Source of the DNA: Myxococcaceae bacterium
GTDB taxonomy: Bacteria > Myxococcota > Myxococcia > Myxococcales > Myxococcaceae
Direction of reading: 5' to 3'
NCBI GenBank assembly: GCA_016793095.1
Contig: JAEUJQ010000039.1
Location: 1-64,000 of the forward strand
Length of the DNA stretch: 64,000 bases
Shown here: piece by piece, positions 1 to 8,729 of the stretch
Layout of the letters: each line of letters starts with the position of its first letter
How positions within the stretch are numbered: position 1 is the stretch's first letter
Translations under genes and position numbers: made by a program
The notes under the pieces: model-generated
The model's input: the letters and a program-made list of their open reading frames with translations, nothing else
Database searches by the model: none
What the model was told of the DNA's origin: nothing

Positions 1-360
1 CGACCCCCCCCTGACCCGACGCGCGCCGCTCCGGAGCCCGGACACGCGCCGCGCCCGACACGCACTGATCGAGCCACCGCCGCCGCGACACGCGCCGCGC
101 CGGAGACACGCGACGCGCCGGAGACACGCGACGCGCCGGAGACACGCGACGCGCCGGAGACACGCGACGTGGTCGGATACGCGACGCGTCCGACACGCGA
201 TGATCGAGCGCCCGACACGCAATGATCGAGCCACCGCCGCCGCGACACGCGCCGCGCCGGAGACACGCGACGGGCTCGGATACGCGACGCGTCCGACACG
301 CGATGATCGAGCCACCGCCGCCGCGACACGCGCCGCGCCGGAGACACGCGACGCGCCGGC
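1..360. repeat. GC-rich nested tandem repeat block downstream of the first gene
   Basis: This stretch has no convincing gene. It is built from short GC-rich motifs around GACACGCG. An 18-bp unit (GCCGGAGACACGCGACGC) is repeated about four times in tandem at roughly 100-170. A larger unit of about 60 bp, beginning CCGACACGC, recurs near 55, 212 and 293 with few changes. It lies just beyond the 3' end of the reverse-strand gene at 376-1116 and may continue outside the window. Open frames crossing it show only the periodicity of the DNA, with proteins made of Arg/Ala/Pro. The units are not separated by unique spacers, so this is not CRISPR-like. Role unknown. Confidence 0.75.
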
Positions 361-375
361 GGAGACCGCGAGGTT

Positions 376-1116
376 CTACCGACGCATCATCGCGTCCAGG
401 GACGACCTGAGCGGACTGTCGGGGAACTTCAGGCTGAACGCGTGGAGGCGGCGCGTGGCTTCGTCCTGCCGCCCGCCCGCCCACAGGATCTGCACCGCGA
501 GCGCCTCGCGCTCCTCGACCAGTTGCCCCGAAGGAAACTGGGACTCATGCGACTGCACCGCCGCCAATGCCCTGGCCGTGTCTCTCGACGCCAGCGACGA
601 GCGGGCGAGGTCGAGCAGCACCCGCTCGCGCCCAAGCGTGTCAGGCGAAGGCGCGGGTCTTCTTGGCGTCGGGCGAGCGACGGGCTGAGGCTTCTCCTCC
701 ACGGGCGCAGCGACAGGCACCTCGACGCGCTCGACCACGAGGCGCTCGGTCACCGCGGTCGGGCGCAACACCAACCGGTCCGTCGCGATGCCCAGGCCCA
801 CGCCCACGGTGAGGGTGAGCGCCGGCAGCACCTTGAGCAGCAGCGTCGCGCCGCCCTTCGCCGCCACCACGCCCCCTGCGCTGGTCGATGCCGCGGGCGC
901 GGCCGACGACGACACCCCCGTTGCGCTGGAGGAAGTCGTCCCGCTCGCTGACGAGGCGCCCGAGGCCGTCGCCGCGGCCCCACCGGCCAGGCCAGCCGAC
1001 ACCTGCACCTTCGCCAGCACGGCCTCGACGACGCCGGGGGGCAGCGGCGCGACGGGCGCCTGGGAGAGCGCCGAAAGCACGTCGTCGGGCAGGGGCTCGA
1101 GCTCGAGGTCATTCAT
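376..1116 (-). CDS. Membrane-anchored protein with TPR-like C-terminus, probable partner or anti-sigma of the adjacent ECF sigma factor
   Basis: 246 residues. The N-terminus (about 1-30) is acidic and leucine-rich, as in cytosolic parts of some anti-sigma proteins. An Ala/Ser/Thr/Gly-rich low-complexity stretch follows (about 40-85), then one clear transmembrane helix (about 90-112, LLLKVLPALTLTVGVGLGIA). After a Pro/Glu-rich linker, the last 80 residues look helical, resembling one or two tetratricopeptide-like repeats (ALAAVQSHESQFPSGQLVEE and a matching pair). The start codon overlaps the stop of the upstream sigma gene by four bases (ATGA), so the two are almost certainly co-translated. 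That coupling is the main reason for proposing an anti-sigma role. No zinc-binding HxxxCxxC motif is visible. A periplasmic scaffold protein is the alternative. Confidence 0.7.
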   Translation of the reverse strand: MNDLELEPLPDDVLSALSQAPVAPLPPGVVEAVLAKVQVSAGLAGGAAATASGASSASGTTSSSATGVSSSAAPAASTSAGGVVAAKGGATLLLKVLPALTLTVGVGLGIATDRLVLRPTAVTERLVVERVEVPVAAPVEEKPQPVARPTPRRPAPSPDTLGRERVLLDLARSSLASRDTARALAAVQSHESQFPSGQLVEEREALAVQILWAGGRQDEATRRLHAFSLKFPDSPLRSSLDAMMRR

Positions 1117-1640
1117 GCGGCGGCTCCAGAGGGCGGCGCCTGTCGGCGGCGGACGGCGGCAGTCAACTCGAGCCGCGCGGTGCGCAGGCGGGTGTAGGTG
1201 GTCGCGGGCGGCACGTTCATCACCTCGGAGATTTCATTCGGCGACAGGCCCTCGAAGTGGTGCATGACGAAAGCAGCGCGCTTGGGCTCGTCGAGCTCGA
1301 GCAGGGCTCGCTGCACGAGCGCGCCGGTCTTCCGGGCTTCGACGCGGGCCTCGAGGTCGCCCCCATCGCCCTGCTCAGGCAGCTCGTCACGGGACTCCTC
1401 GAAGCGACGGGCGCCCGTCTTCTTCCAGTCTCCGTAGACGTTGTACGCAATGCCGAACAGCCACGGGCGGACCGGGCGTGTGGGGTCGTACGAGGCCCAC
1501 CTGCGAAAGGCGGTGAGGAAGACGTCGTGGAGCAGGTCCGGCGCATCACCTGCCGGCGCGCCGAGGCGGGCCAGGAACGAATGCACCGCGCCCAGCTCGG
1601 CCTGGTACACCCGCTCGAGGGTCTGGGCGTCCATCGTCAT
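1113..1640 (-). CDS. RNA polymerase sigma factor, ECF subfamily
   Basis: 175 residues, the usual length for an ECF sigma factor. Region 2 is visible at about 10-75: LLHDVFLTAFRRW (core binding) and RPWLFGIAYNVYGDWKK (-10 recognition). Region 4 is at about 105-165, with LVQRALLELDEPKRAAFVMHH and a helix-turn-helix LSPNEISEVMNVPPATTYTR. It should direct core polymerase to a small regulon, probably including its own operon. The gene follows a putative outer-membrane protein gene by about 54 bases and overlaps the downstream membrane protein gene by four bases, a common sigma/anti-sigma arrangement. Translation could begin at either of two ATG codons two codons apart. Confidence 0.93.
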   Translation of the reverse strand: MTMDAQTLERVYQAELGAVHSFLARLGAPAGDAPDLLHDVFLTAFRRWASYDPTRPVRPWLFGIAYNVYGDWKKTGARRFEESRDELPEQGDGGDLEARVEARKTGALVQRALLELDEPKRAAFVMHHFEGLSPNEISEVMNVPPATTYTRLRTARLELTAAVRRRQAPPSGAAA

Positions 1641-1694
1641 CTCGAAAGGCTCTTGGAACGAGGGGCCGGGGTTTGTTGCGAACGGACGAAGAAC

Positions 1695-2546
1695 TCAAGT
1701 CCCCGGGGTCGCGGGCTGTCCGAACTCGTGCCGCACTGCGACGCCCGCCAGCCCCGCGATGGGCCACGTCGTCCAGACCGGTGTGGTCCCCGACAGCACG
1801 GTGACGCGCACGAAGCTGGCCTGCGCGCGCAGGAACGGCTCGAGGAACCACCGGTTCCCGAGCGCGATGACGACGCTGGCCTGAACGCCCCCGAGCGCCA
1901 GCACGCTGCTGCCTGCGGAGGCCCCGCTGACGAAGAGCCCGCCGAACGAGAACGGCGCGGAGAGCCTGACGGGCCCAACGGCGAGGCCCGGCGCCGCAGT
2001 CACGAGCACGGGGAACGACCTGAAGGTCGTTCCGTTCAGCGTGGTGGCTGCGGGCACGTCGAAGCGCACCTCGAGGTCGGCGACGAAGCGGTCCACACGC
2101 ACGCCCAGCGCCACGGCCGCTCCGGCGGTGAGGTGCGGTGACACGCCGCCGCTCGCGAAGAGGGCCGGGCTCACGCTGACGACGGCCGCGGGTGCTGGAG
2201 GGGGCGGCGCAGGCGGCTCCGCTGGAGGGGGCGGGGGCGTGGCGGCCTCGAGCACCAGCGCGATGGCGAGCGCGAGCGATTGGAGGAGCTCGCGGCAGTC
2301 AGCCGAGGTGCGCTTGCGGGGCGCGCCGCCATCGACCGAGAGGCTGCTCGAGAGCGTGCCAGCCTGCCGAGTGATGCTGGCGAGGAAGCGCGGCCCCGGC
2401 GTGCCGTCGCGGAAGGGGTCGCGGCCCAGCCGAACGGTGATGGCGTCGCGGACGGCGCGCTCGTCTCCGCACGAGCCGTCACCCGAGAACGACAGCACCG
2501 TCGGCAGTGGCGCAGCGAGCACCAGGCTGACGGCAAAGAGAAACAT
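1695..2546 (-). CDS. Putative outer-membrane or periplasmic protein, unknown function
   Basis: 283 residues from the ATG at 2546, chosen because it is followed directly by a signal peptide (MFLFAVSLVLAAPLPTVLS). An upstream ATG seven codons earlier is possible. The mature N-terminal part (to about 100) has two cysteines (GSCGDERAV and ADCRELL) and LGRDPF, and may be a small periplasmic domain. A Pro/Ala linker follows (about 103-125). The C-terminal half alternates hydrophobic residues with Gly/Ser in amphipathic beta-strands (for example VRLSAPFSFGGLFVSG), as in small beta-barrels. It precedes an ECF sigma factor on the same strand, so it may belong to that operon or be its target. The family is not recognised. 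Confidence 0.65.
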   Translation of the reverse strand: MFLFAVSLVLAAPLPTVLSFSGDGSCGDERAVRDAITVRLGRDPFRDGTPGPRFLASITRQAGTLSSSLSVDGGAPRKRTSADCRELLQSLALAIALVLEAATPPPPPAEPPAPPPPAPAAVVSVSPALFASGGVSPHLTAGAAVALGVRVDRFVADLEVRFDVPAATTLNGTTFRSFPVLVTAAPGLAVGPVRLSAPFSFGGLFVSGASAGSSVLALGGVQASVVIALGNRWFLEPFLRAQASFVRVTVLSGTTPVWTTWPIAGLAGVAVRHEFGQPATPGT

Positions 2547-2590
2547 GCGGGGCCCGTTCCAACACAACTCGTCACGTCAATGGAGGGTGC

Positions 2591-3409
2591 ATGTCGAGAT
2601 GGCCAGGAGCGCAGGGGGTGGGGGTGCTGGTGCTGGTGCTGGTGGCGTGCGGTGGCGCACCTGGAGAGGAGGGCCCGTGCACGCTCCCGACGTGCGGGGC
2701 GGTGCCGACGTGCGCCCCGTGCGGAGGCGGAGGAGGCGGTGGCTCGCCGGGTGGCCACGACGCGGGGCGCGCGATGGTGAGCGCCGGGCCCGACGCCTCG
2801 TCGCCTGTCCCGATGCTGGACGGCGGCGTCGATGCAGGGGTGCTCGACGCGGGCGCTCCAGATGCCGGGCGGGCGGACGGTGGCGCTCCGGACGCGGGCA
2901 TCGACGCGGGGCTGTGTGGGTCGTCGACGGTGGCTCCGCCCAACCTCGCGGCCGACGGTGACTTCGAGTGCGGGGCGGCCCCTCCGTTCCAGTCCTCCGG
3001 GGGCGGTGGGCAGGTGGACTTCGTTCCGGGGCGGAGCGGGCGGGCGCTGCGCTTCACCGTCGTCCCCGGGCTCCTCAACAACGAGTTCGTCTCGACGTGG
3101 CGGCTGCAGGTGCGGCGCGGGGGTGTCTACTGCGCCCGGGCCTTCGTTCGCGGCACGGCGTCGGCGGTGAGCCTGCGCTTCTACCTGGGGCCGCCGGGCT
3201 CTGCGGTGGGGCAGATGTTCGACATGCCGGGGCCGTGGGGGAGCTGGTCGAGGTTGCCGCCGACGCTGGCCGCCGTGCAGGTCAACGCGCAGGTGGGCGA
3301 CGAGGGCCTGCTCGTCTTTTCGGACACCAGCCACACCACCGGCGCCACCATCGAGGTCGACGACGTCGACGTGTGGCGCAGCGACGATGGCTCGTGTCGC
3401 GAGCGATAG
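2591..3409 (+). CDS. Lipoprotein with a carbohydrate-binding-like beta-sandwich domain
   Basis: 272 residues. The N-terminus is a lipoprotein signal (VLVLVLVACGG), predicting lipidation of Cys20. A glycine run and an Asp-Ala-Gly-rich linker follow (about 45-105), typical of surface lipoproteins in this window. The C-terminal domain (about 110-270) begins NLAADGDFECG and ends TTGATIEVDDVDVW. That start-and-end pattern is characteristic of jelly-roll carbohydrate-binding modules (CBM4/9/22-like), where NL..NGdFE opens the fold and I.vDDV closes it. I infer a glycan- or surface-binding role. No catalytic domain is attached. A separate gene starts about 70 bases downstream. Confidence 0.75.
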   Translation: MSRWPGAQGVGVLVLVLVACGGAPGEEGPCTLPTCGAVPTCAPCGGGGGGGSPGGHDAGRAMVSAGPDASSPVPMLDGGVDAGVLDAGAPDAGRADGGAPDAGIDAGLCGSSTVAPPNLAADGDFECGAAPPFQSSGGGGQVDFVPGRSGRALRFTVVPGLLNNEFVSTWRLQVRRGGVYCARAFVRGTASAVSLRFYLGPPGSAVGQMFDMPGPWGSWSRLPPTLAAVQVNAQVGDEGLLVFSDTSHTTGATIEVDDVDVWRSDDGSCRER

Positions 3410-3481
3410 CGTTTCGAGGGGCAGGGGTTGTCTCATTCCAGCAAGTGGACAGCGGCCAGTCGGCCGACGGAGGCTTCGACG

Positions 3482-5704
3482 ATGCGGGTGGTCATGGTGG
3501 TGACGGTCCTGGCGATGGCAGGCTGCAACGCGACGGTGCAGGCGGGCGGGTGTGGACCTGGGAACTGCACGGGTTGCTGTACGTCAGCGGGCCAGTGCGT
3601 GAGCGGCATCGAGCCGGGCTCCTGCGGCTCTGTCGGCGCGGCGTGCACCAACTGCACGTTGTCGGGCATGACGTGCCAGCTCGGCGCGTGCATCCAGTCG
3701 ACCTTCGGCGTGGGTGGCGGGTCGGCTGGGGTAGGCGGGGGCTCCGCGGGCGCGTGTGGGCGCGACACCTGTGCGGGCTGCTGCCTCGACGGTGTCTGCC
3801 AGTTGGGCGTCTTCGACTCCGAGTGCGGCACCGGTGGCGAGACGTGCCGTGGGTGCAACGAGGCGCGATGCTCGGCGCTGCCGAAGGGCTCCGACGGCGC
3901 GCCCCGGGGAGGACGGTGCCTTGGTGGGACGGGGGGCGGCTCGGCGTCGTGCTCGAGAGAGAACTGTCCGACGGGCTGCTGCGTCGAGGGCGTCTGCCAG
4001 TCGGGGACGGTGGACTTCGCGTGCGGCCGCGGTGGCGACGAGTGTGTGGTCTGTGAGCAAGGGGCGATGTGCGTGGCGGGGATGTGTCAGGGCTCAGCGG
4101 GTGGCGGGGCGGCTGGCGCCGGCGGTGGCGGAATCGCGACGGGCGGCGGCTTCGCGGGCGGAATCGCGACGGGCGGCGGCTTCGCGGGCGGGAGCACGAC
4201 GGGCGGCGGCTTCGCGGGTGGGAGCACGACGGGCGGCGGCTTCGCGGGTGGGAGCACGACGGGCGGCGGCTTCGCGGGTGGGAGCGCGACGGGCGGCGGC
4301 TTCGCGGGCGGGAGCACGACGGGCGGCGGCTTCGCGGGCGGGAGCACGACGGGCGGCGGCTTCGCAGGCGGGAGCGCTGGCGGCGTCGTCTCAGGAACAG
4401 GAGAGACGTGCGCGACGGCCGTGCTGCTCACCTCGCCGGGCTCGCGCTCGGGAACGCTGTCGGGCTTCGTCGACGACTACGGCGCGGGCAGCGGCTGCGT
4501 CGGCACCTCGGGGCCCGACCGCGTCTACCGTCTGCAGGTGGGCAGCGCCGCGCGCGTCTCGGTGACGGTGACGCCGTCTTCCTCGTGGGACGTCTCGGTG
4601 AGCGCGACGGTCGGGCAGGTCGCGCGCTGCGACGGCGCACCACGCCTCTGTGACGCCTCGGCGAATGCGCAGGCCGCGGGGGCTGCCGAGACCATCGACG
4701 TGGCGACCGCTTCAGGTGACGACGTCTTCGTGGTGGTGGACTCATCCAGCACCTCGGTCGGCGCCTTCACGTTGAGCTGGTCCATCCAGCCGCTCACCAT
4801 CGGCGACCGCTGTGAGGCCCCGTTCCCCCTGCAGTCAGGCGTCGCGCGCAACGACAGCACCTTCGGCTTCACCAACGACTACACCGCGGGCACCTCGTGC
4901 GCGTCACTCGGTCGCCTCGGCGCTGACGTCGTCTACGCGGTGCAGGTCGGGCCCGGCCAGGGCCTCGACGTCACCGTCACGCCCCAGGGTGCGATGCTCG
5001 ACACCAGCATCTCCATCGCCACCAGCGTCCCCTCGTGCGCGCGGCAGTGTGTCACGGGCGCCAACACCGGCGCGGCGGGAGCGCCCGATGTCGCCTTCTG
5101 GAACAACGTGTCGGGCAGCACCGTCACCGCGTACGTCATCGTGGACTCGTCTCAGGGCAGCTCGGCCGGGCCCTTCTCGATCGCCGCCACCGTCGGCGCG
5201 CAGGTGACGTGCAACCCGGCGCGCTGCCCCACCGGGTGTTGTCAGAGCAACCAGTGCGTCGTGGGCTCCGAGGACACGGCGTGCGGGCAGCAGGGCAACG
5301 CCTGCCAGGTGTGCGGGCAGTACCAGCAGTGTCAGAACGCCGTGTGCACCGACGCCCCGCGGCCGACGGGAGCGCCCTGCTCGATGAACTCCCAGTGCTA
5401 CGGCGGCACGCTCGCCTCGCCGGTGTGCCGCACCACCTGGCCCTCGGGCGGGTACTGCTCATCGACGTGCCTCTTTGACGGCTTCGACTGCGGCGGCCTG
5501 CCCATCATCGGGCCGGGCTGGTGCGTGTCGAACGTCTGCCTCGAGAAGTGCTCGTCACCGGGCGCGGGCCAGTCCACCTGCCGCTCCGGCTACGTCTGCG
5601 ACTTCTCCGCCGGCGCTGGCTCTCAGGGCGTGTGTCTGCCGCGGTGCCAGTCGCTCCCCTGTGGCACGGGCCAGACGTGCCAGCCGTCGGGCTACTGCCG
5701 CTGA
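3482..5704 (+). CDS. Large Cys-rich repeat lipoprotein with two PPC-like domains
   Basis: About 740 residues from the ATG at 3482, which is followed by a lipoprotein signal (VVMVVTVLAMAGCN). The in-frame start 18 codons upstream lacks a signal. The N-terminal third has repeated Cys knots of the type CGxxxCxGCCxxGxCxxG near mature residues 20-190. An eight-unit Gly/Phe/Ala repeat follows (TGGGFAGG, 10 residues each). Next are two related beta-rich domains (about 305-445 and 450-575) resembling bacterial pre-peptidase C-terminal (PPC) domains, each opening with C..A.pL or C..PFpL. The C-terminus returns to Cys-rich modules (NPARCPTGCCQSNQCVVGS, then CRSGYVCD). It is probably displayed on the cell surface; no enzymatic motif was found. 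Confidence 0.8.
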   Translation: MRVVMVVTVLAMAGCNATVQAGGCGPGNCTGCCTSAGQCVSGIEPGSCGSVGAACTNCTLSGMTCQLGACIQSTFGVGGGSAGVGGGSAGACGRDTCAGCCLDGVCQLGVFDSECGTGGETCRGCNEARCSALPKGSDGAPRGGRCLGGTGGGSASCSRENCPTGCCVEGVCQSGTVDFACGRGGDECVVCEQGAMCVAGMCQGSAGGGAAGAGGGGIATGGGFAGGIATGGGFAGGSTTGGGFAGGSTTGGGFAGGSTTGGGFAGGSATGGGFAGGSTTGGGFAGGSTTGGGFAGGSAGGVVSGTGETCATAVLLTSPGSRSGTLSGFVDDYGAGSGCVGTSGPDRVYRLQVGSAARVSVTVTPSSSWDVSVSATVGQVARCDGAPRLCDASANAQAAGAAETIDVATASGDDVFVVVDSSSTSVGAFTLSWSIQPLTIGDRCEAPFPLQSGVARNDSTFGFTNDYTAGTSCASLGRLGADVVYAVQVGPGQGLDVTVTPQGAMLDTSISIATSVPSCARQCVTGANTGAAGAPDVAFWNNVSGSTVTAYVIVDSSQGSSAGPFSIAATVGAQVTCNPARCPTGCCQSNQCVVGSEDTACGQQGNACQVCGQYQQCQNAVCTDAPRPTGAPCSMNSQCYGGTLASPVCRTTWPSGGYCSSTCLFDGFDCGGLPIIGPGWCVSNVCLEKCSSPGAGQSTCRSGYVCDFSAGAGSQGVCLPRCQSLPCGTGQTCQPSGYCR
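4130..4369 (+). repeat. Eight in-frame 30-bp tandem repeats
   Basis: Eight near-identical 30-bp units (core GACGGGCGGCGGCTTCGCGG) lie inside the Cys-rich lipoprotein gene, each encoding ten residues (TGGGFAGG plus two variable residues). Differences between units are mostly one or two bases in the variable codons. The unit length is a multiple of three, so copy-number change would alter linker length without a frameshift. Confidence 0.95.
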
Positions 5705-5744
5705 CGTCGTCACGAGTGAAGTGGGCCGTGACATCATCGGTCGC

Positions 5745-7085
5745 ATGAAGCTCACGTTCCCGCTCGTCGCCGTCGTCGCCGTCGCGCTCTCCTGTGGAGT
5801 GGCTCCCTCGTCGAACGACGGCGGGAGCGCAGGCGGCGTGGCTGGAGGGGCGGCCGGAGGAAGCTCGAGCGCAGGCGGCGCCCCGGCTGGAGGTTCCGCG
5901 GGTGGCGGCGCGGCCGGTGGAGGCTCGGCGGGCGGAGGCTCTGCGGGTGGAGGTGCTGCAGGCGGAGGTTCTGCAGGCGGAGGTGCTGCAGGCGGAGGTT
6001 CTGCGGGCGGAGGTTCTGCGGGCGGAGGTTCTGCGGGCGGAGGTTCTTCGGGTGGTTCTGGAGGTGGCACAGCCGGGCGTCTCCACGCGTATGTCGGCAG
6101 CGGGAACGGCTCCATCACCGCGTACTCGGTGAACGTGAGCACAGGCGGCCTCACGCTCCTCGGTTCGACGAGCGGCGGCACCAACCCGAGCTTCCTCGCG
6201 TTCGACGTCCCGCGGGGCCGGCTCTACGCCGTCAACGAGGGGAACCCCGGACAGGTGGCGGCCTTCGAGCTGCGCGCCGATGGAGGCCTCGCGCTCCTCA
6301 ACCGGGTGAGCTCGCAGGGGGCCGGGCCTGCTCACGTCTTTGTCCATCCCTCGGGGCGATGGGTGATGGCGGCGAACTACACCGGGGGCAACGTCGCGGT
6401 CCTTCCCGTGCGCGACGGTGACGGCGGCCTCGGCCCGGCGACGGACACCGAGGCCTCGGGGGGCCAGGCGCATCAGATCATCTCCGACCCGGCCGGCCGC
6501 TTCGTCTACGTGCCCTGCAAGGCCGCCAACTACGTCGCGCAGTATCGGTTCGACGGTGACGCCGGCGCGCTCACTCCCCTCACTCCCGCGACCGTCGCCA
6601 CCGCGGGAGGGGCAGGCCCACGACACCTCGCGCTGCACCCGAGTGGCCAGTGGGCGTTCCTCATCAACGAGCTCGACGACACGATGACGTCGCTCCGGAT
6701 CGGCGCCGATGGCCGGCTGACGCCGGTGGACACGAAGTCCACCCTGCCGGCGGGGTTCATGGGGACCAACACGTGCGCCGAGGTGCAGGTCCACCCGAAC
6801 GGCCGCTTCGTCTTCGGCTCGAACCGCGGCCACAACTCGATCGTGACCTTCTCCATCGATCTTCAGACCGGAGCGCTCACGCTGGTCGGTCACGCCCCGA
6901 CCGGCGGCAACACGCCGAGGCACTTCGACGTCGACCCGGGTGGAACGCTGCTCCTCGTCGGCAACCAGGGCTCGGGCACGGTGCACGCGCTGCGCATCGA
7001 CCCGGCGACCGGCGTGCTGACGCCGCTCGGTCAGCAGGCGATGGTGAGCTCGCCCGCCTTCGTCGGCATGACCGTGCTGCCGTAG
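5745..7085 (+). CDS. Lactonase-type beta-propeller lipoprotein (6-phosphogluconolactonase family, PF10282-like)
   Basis: 446 residues. The ATG at 5745 opens a lipoprotein signal (VAVVAVALSCGV). A long Gly/Ser/Ala linker (about 30-105) is followed by a seven-bladed-propeller domain (about 108-446) with the family's recurring blade motifs: YVGSGNGSITAYSVN, FLAFDVPRGRLYAVNE, HVFVHPSGRWVMAANY, PRHLALHPSGQWAFLINE and PRHFDVDPGGTLLLVGNQGS. These match the lactonase/YkgB/Pgl family, which includes 6-phosphogluconolactonases and carboxy-cis,cis-muconate cyclases. Because it is an exported lipoprotein, a role in the cytosolic pentose phosphate pathway is unlikely. A surface lactonase or binding propeller is the better inference. 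Its 3' end is tandemly duplicated just beyond the stop. Confidence 0.88.
   Translation: MKLTFPLVAVVAVALSCGVAPSSNDGGSAGGVAGGAAGGSSSAGGAPAGGSAGGGAAGGGSAGGGSAGGGAAGGGSAGGGAAGGGSAGGGSAGGGSAGGGSSGGSGGGTAGRLHAYVGSGNGSITAYSVNVSTGGLTLLGSTSGGTNPSFLAFDVPRGRLYAVNEGNPGQVAAFELRADGGLALLNRVSSQGAGPAHVFVHPSGRWVMAANYTGGNVAVLPVRDGDGGLGPATDTEASGGQAHQIISDPAGRFVYVPCKAANYVAQYRFDGDAGALTPLTPATVATAGGAGPRHLALHPSGQWAFLINELDDTMTSLRIGADGRLTPVDTKSTLPAGFMGTNTCAEVQVHPNGRFVFGSNRGHNSIVTFSIDLQTGALTLVGHAPTGGNTPRHFDVDPGGTLLLVGNQGSGTVHALRIDPATGVLTPLGQQAMVSSPAFVGMTVLP
5916..6050 (+). repeat. Nine in-frame 15-bp repeats encoding a GGGSA-type linker
   Basis: Nine tandem 15-bp units (type GGCGGAGGTTCTGCG) sit inside the lactonase lipoprotein gene, each encoding Gly-Gly-Gly-Ser-Ala or Gly-Gly-Gly-Ala-Ala. 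The three rightmost full units are nearly identical, suggesting recent expansion. The likely role is a flexible tether between the lipidated Cys and the propeller. Confidence 0.92.
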
Positions 7086-7240
7086 TCGACCTGCGACGTG
7101 CTGACGCCGGCCGGTCGGGTGGCGATGGTGAGCTCGCCCGCTTTCGTCGGCATGACCGTGCTGCCGAATCGACCTGCGACGTACTGACGCCGCCGCCGTG
7201 GCGAGCTCGCCCGCCTTCGTCGGCCTGACGGACAGCGGCC
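7017..7240 (+). repeat. Tandem duplication of the lactonase gene 3' end spanning its stop codon
   Basis: The last 69 bases of the lactonase gene plus 15 bases past the stop (7017-7100) recur at 7101-7183 and again, shortened, from 7184 to about 7240. Copy two still encodes the same protein tail (AMVSSPAFVGMTVLP) but with the original stop changed to AAT. Copy three has lost part of the front. The period is 84, then 83 bases. The region to 7261 holds no other feature. Confidence 0.9.
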
Positions 7241-7261
7241 CCGCGGGGCTGGCTCGACCGC

Positions 7262-8548
7262 TCAGCGAACGACGCGGGGCACGTCTTCGACGAGCGGGTT
7301 CGTCGTCAAGCGGTCGAGCAGGGCCTTCGTGTCGGCCACGAGCCGCTCCCAGTTCGCGAGGCTGTCCTTCGCGACGCGGACCTTCCCGGCGAGCAGGCGC
7401 GGCTGCTCGGCGACGGCGCGGCGAACGCCCTCGCGAAGCGACTCCACCTCGTTCCTGACGAGCTGCGCCTCGACGAGCGCGGTGCGCAGCGTCTCGTTCG
7501 TCGGCAGCGAGGGCCGCAACACCGGCTCGGCGCGGGCGAGCTGCTCGACGTCCACGCCCAGCAGCAACCGCTGCACCTCACGCGTCCCGCCGCGAACCTC
7601 GCGGTCGGCCGCTTCCCGCTTCGTCGAGACCAGGGCGAGGTCCCGCGCGATGCTGGCATCGCCGGGAGAGGCCGAGAGCCGCCGCTCGAGTTGCGCCTGG
7701 CGGTCGCCGAGGGCGATGGCCTCGTTGTTCGCCTTCGTCAGCGCCCGGCCGGCGCGCGCGACGTCACCGCTCAGGAGCGACGCGGCCACCGCGAGCACCG
7801 GCGCCTTCGAGGTGAGCACGGTCGCCCGCGCACCGCCGAGGCGGTAAGCGACGAGGGTCTGCGCGGCCTGCAGCTTCGGCTCGAGCGCGGCCAGCTCGCC
7901 CGCGCGCTCGATGGGCGGAGGGTTCGCCTGGAGCTGGAGCGCGATCGCGAGGTCCTTCTTCGCGTCGACGACGCAGGCCTCGTAGCGCGCGAGGTTCTTC
8001 GTGGCGTTCGCCACCTCGGCGGCGGTGACGTCGGCCTTGAGCGAGTGGGGCTTGAGCGTGAGCATCAGCGGCGGGCCCGCCTTCGTCCCGAGGAGCAGCG
8101 GCACGTCGGCCTGTCGCCACGGCCCCAGCCGCGCCGCCGGGACCTCGATGGTCACTGCGCCGCGAGAGCTCCCGACCTTCACCCGCTCGTCCGCGGAGAA
8201 CGGCGCTGGGCACGTGCCAACGCCGGTCAGCGCCCGGAGCTCCGCCGCGCTCAAGGCGCCTGCGGGCAGGGTGACGCGCGCGTGGCCGGTCTCGAGCGAG
8301 CCGTCCATCTTGAAGAACACCGGCGCCGATACGCGCGCGCGAGAGGCGGGCGTCGCGACGGTCACTGTGCCCACGAAGCTGTCCGGTGAGGGACGAGGGG
8401 CAGGCCGGGGCGGCCGTGCAGTGATGAGCGAGACTGGCGGGGGACGAACGGTGCGGGCGTCGATTCGCGTAGGCAAGGGAGGCTCCTCGTTGAAGTGGTG
8501 AGGCGTTTCTCCGTTCCAGAGCAACCGTGGTGCCAGCAGCAGCGTCAC
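7262..8548 (-). CDS. Hypothetical protein with helical coiled-coil C-terminal half
   Basis: Up to 428 residues. No family is recognised. About 55-170 is beta-rich with Pro-rich surroundings. About 175-428 is charged and Ala/Leu-rich, with heptad-like stretches (AEVANATKNLARYEACVV, ALGDRQAQLERRLSA, EVESLREGVRRAVAE), suggesting a long helical bundle. No export signal is evident at the first possible start (GTG at 8548). A TTG at 8476 with GAGGAG six bases upstream is a credible alternative that would remove 24 residues. It is transcribed away from the O-acylation operon. Coding is supported by length and sustained third-position GC bias. Confidence 0.6.
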   Translation of the reverse strand: MTLLLAPRLLWNGETPHHFNEEPPLPTRIDARTVRPPPVSLITARPPRPAPRPSPDSFVGTVTVATPASRARVSAPVFFKMDGSLETGHARVTLPAGALSAAELRALTGVGTCPAPFSADERVKVGSSRGAVTIEVPAARLGPWRQADVPLLLGTKAGPPLMLTLKPHSLKADVTAAEVANATKNLARYEACVVDAKKDLAIALQLQANPPPIERAGELAALEPKLQAAQTLVAYRLGGARATVLTSKAPVLAVAASLLSGDVARAGRALTKANNEAIALGDRQAQLERRLSASPGDASIARDLALVSTKREAADREVRGGTREVQRLLLGVDVEQLARAEPVLRPSLPTNETLRTALVEAQLVRNEVESLREGVRRAVAEQPRLLAGKVRVAKDSLANWERLVADTKALLDRLTTNPLVEDVPRVVR

Positions 8549-8729
8549 CGCCTCCCGCAGGAGGGCCGCTCTCGCGCGTCGAGAAAAGGGCTCACGCGCA
8601 CCACCGGGCCAGTACCTGCGGGTGGTTCAGCTGGTGGAGCGCGCACGCCCCTGTTGCCGCCGCCGCTACACGCCCGCGCCCCGCCGCCGAATGGACGGCC
8701 TGCGCAGGTCTGCTTGAACTGGGGCTCCA

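Noticed and set aside
1-360. CRISPR array
   Set aside because: The repeats abut or overlap without unique spacers, and no cas genes are nearby.
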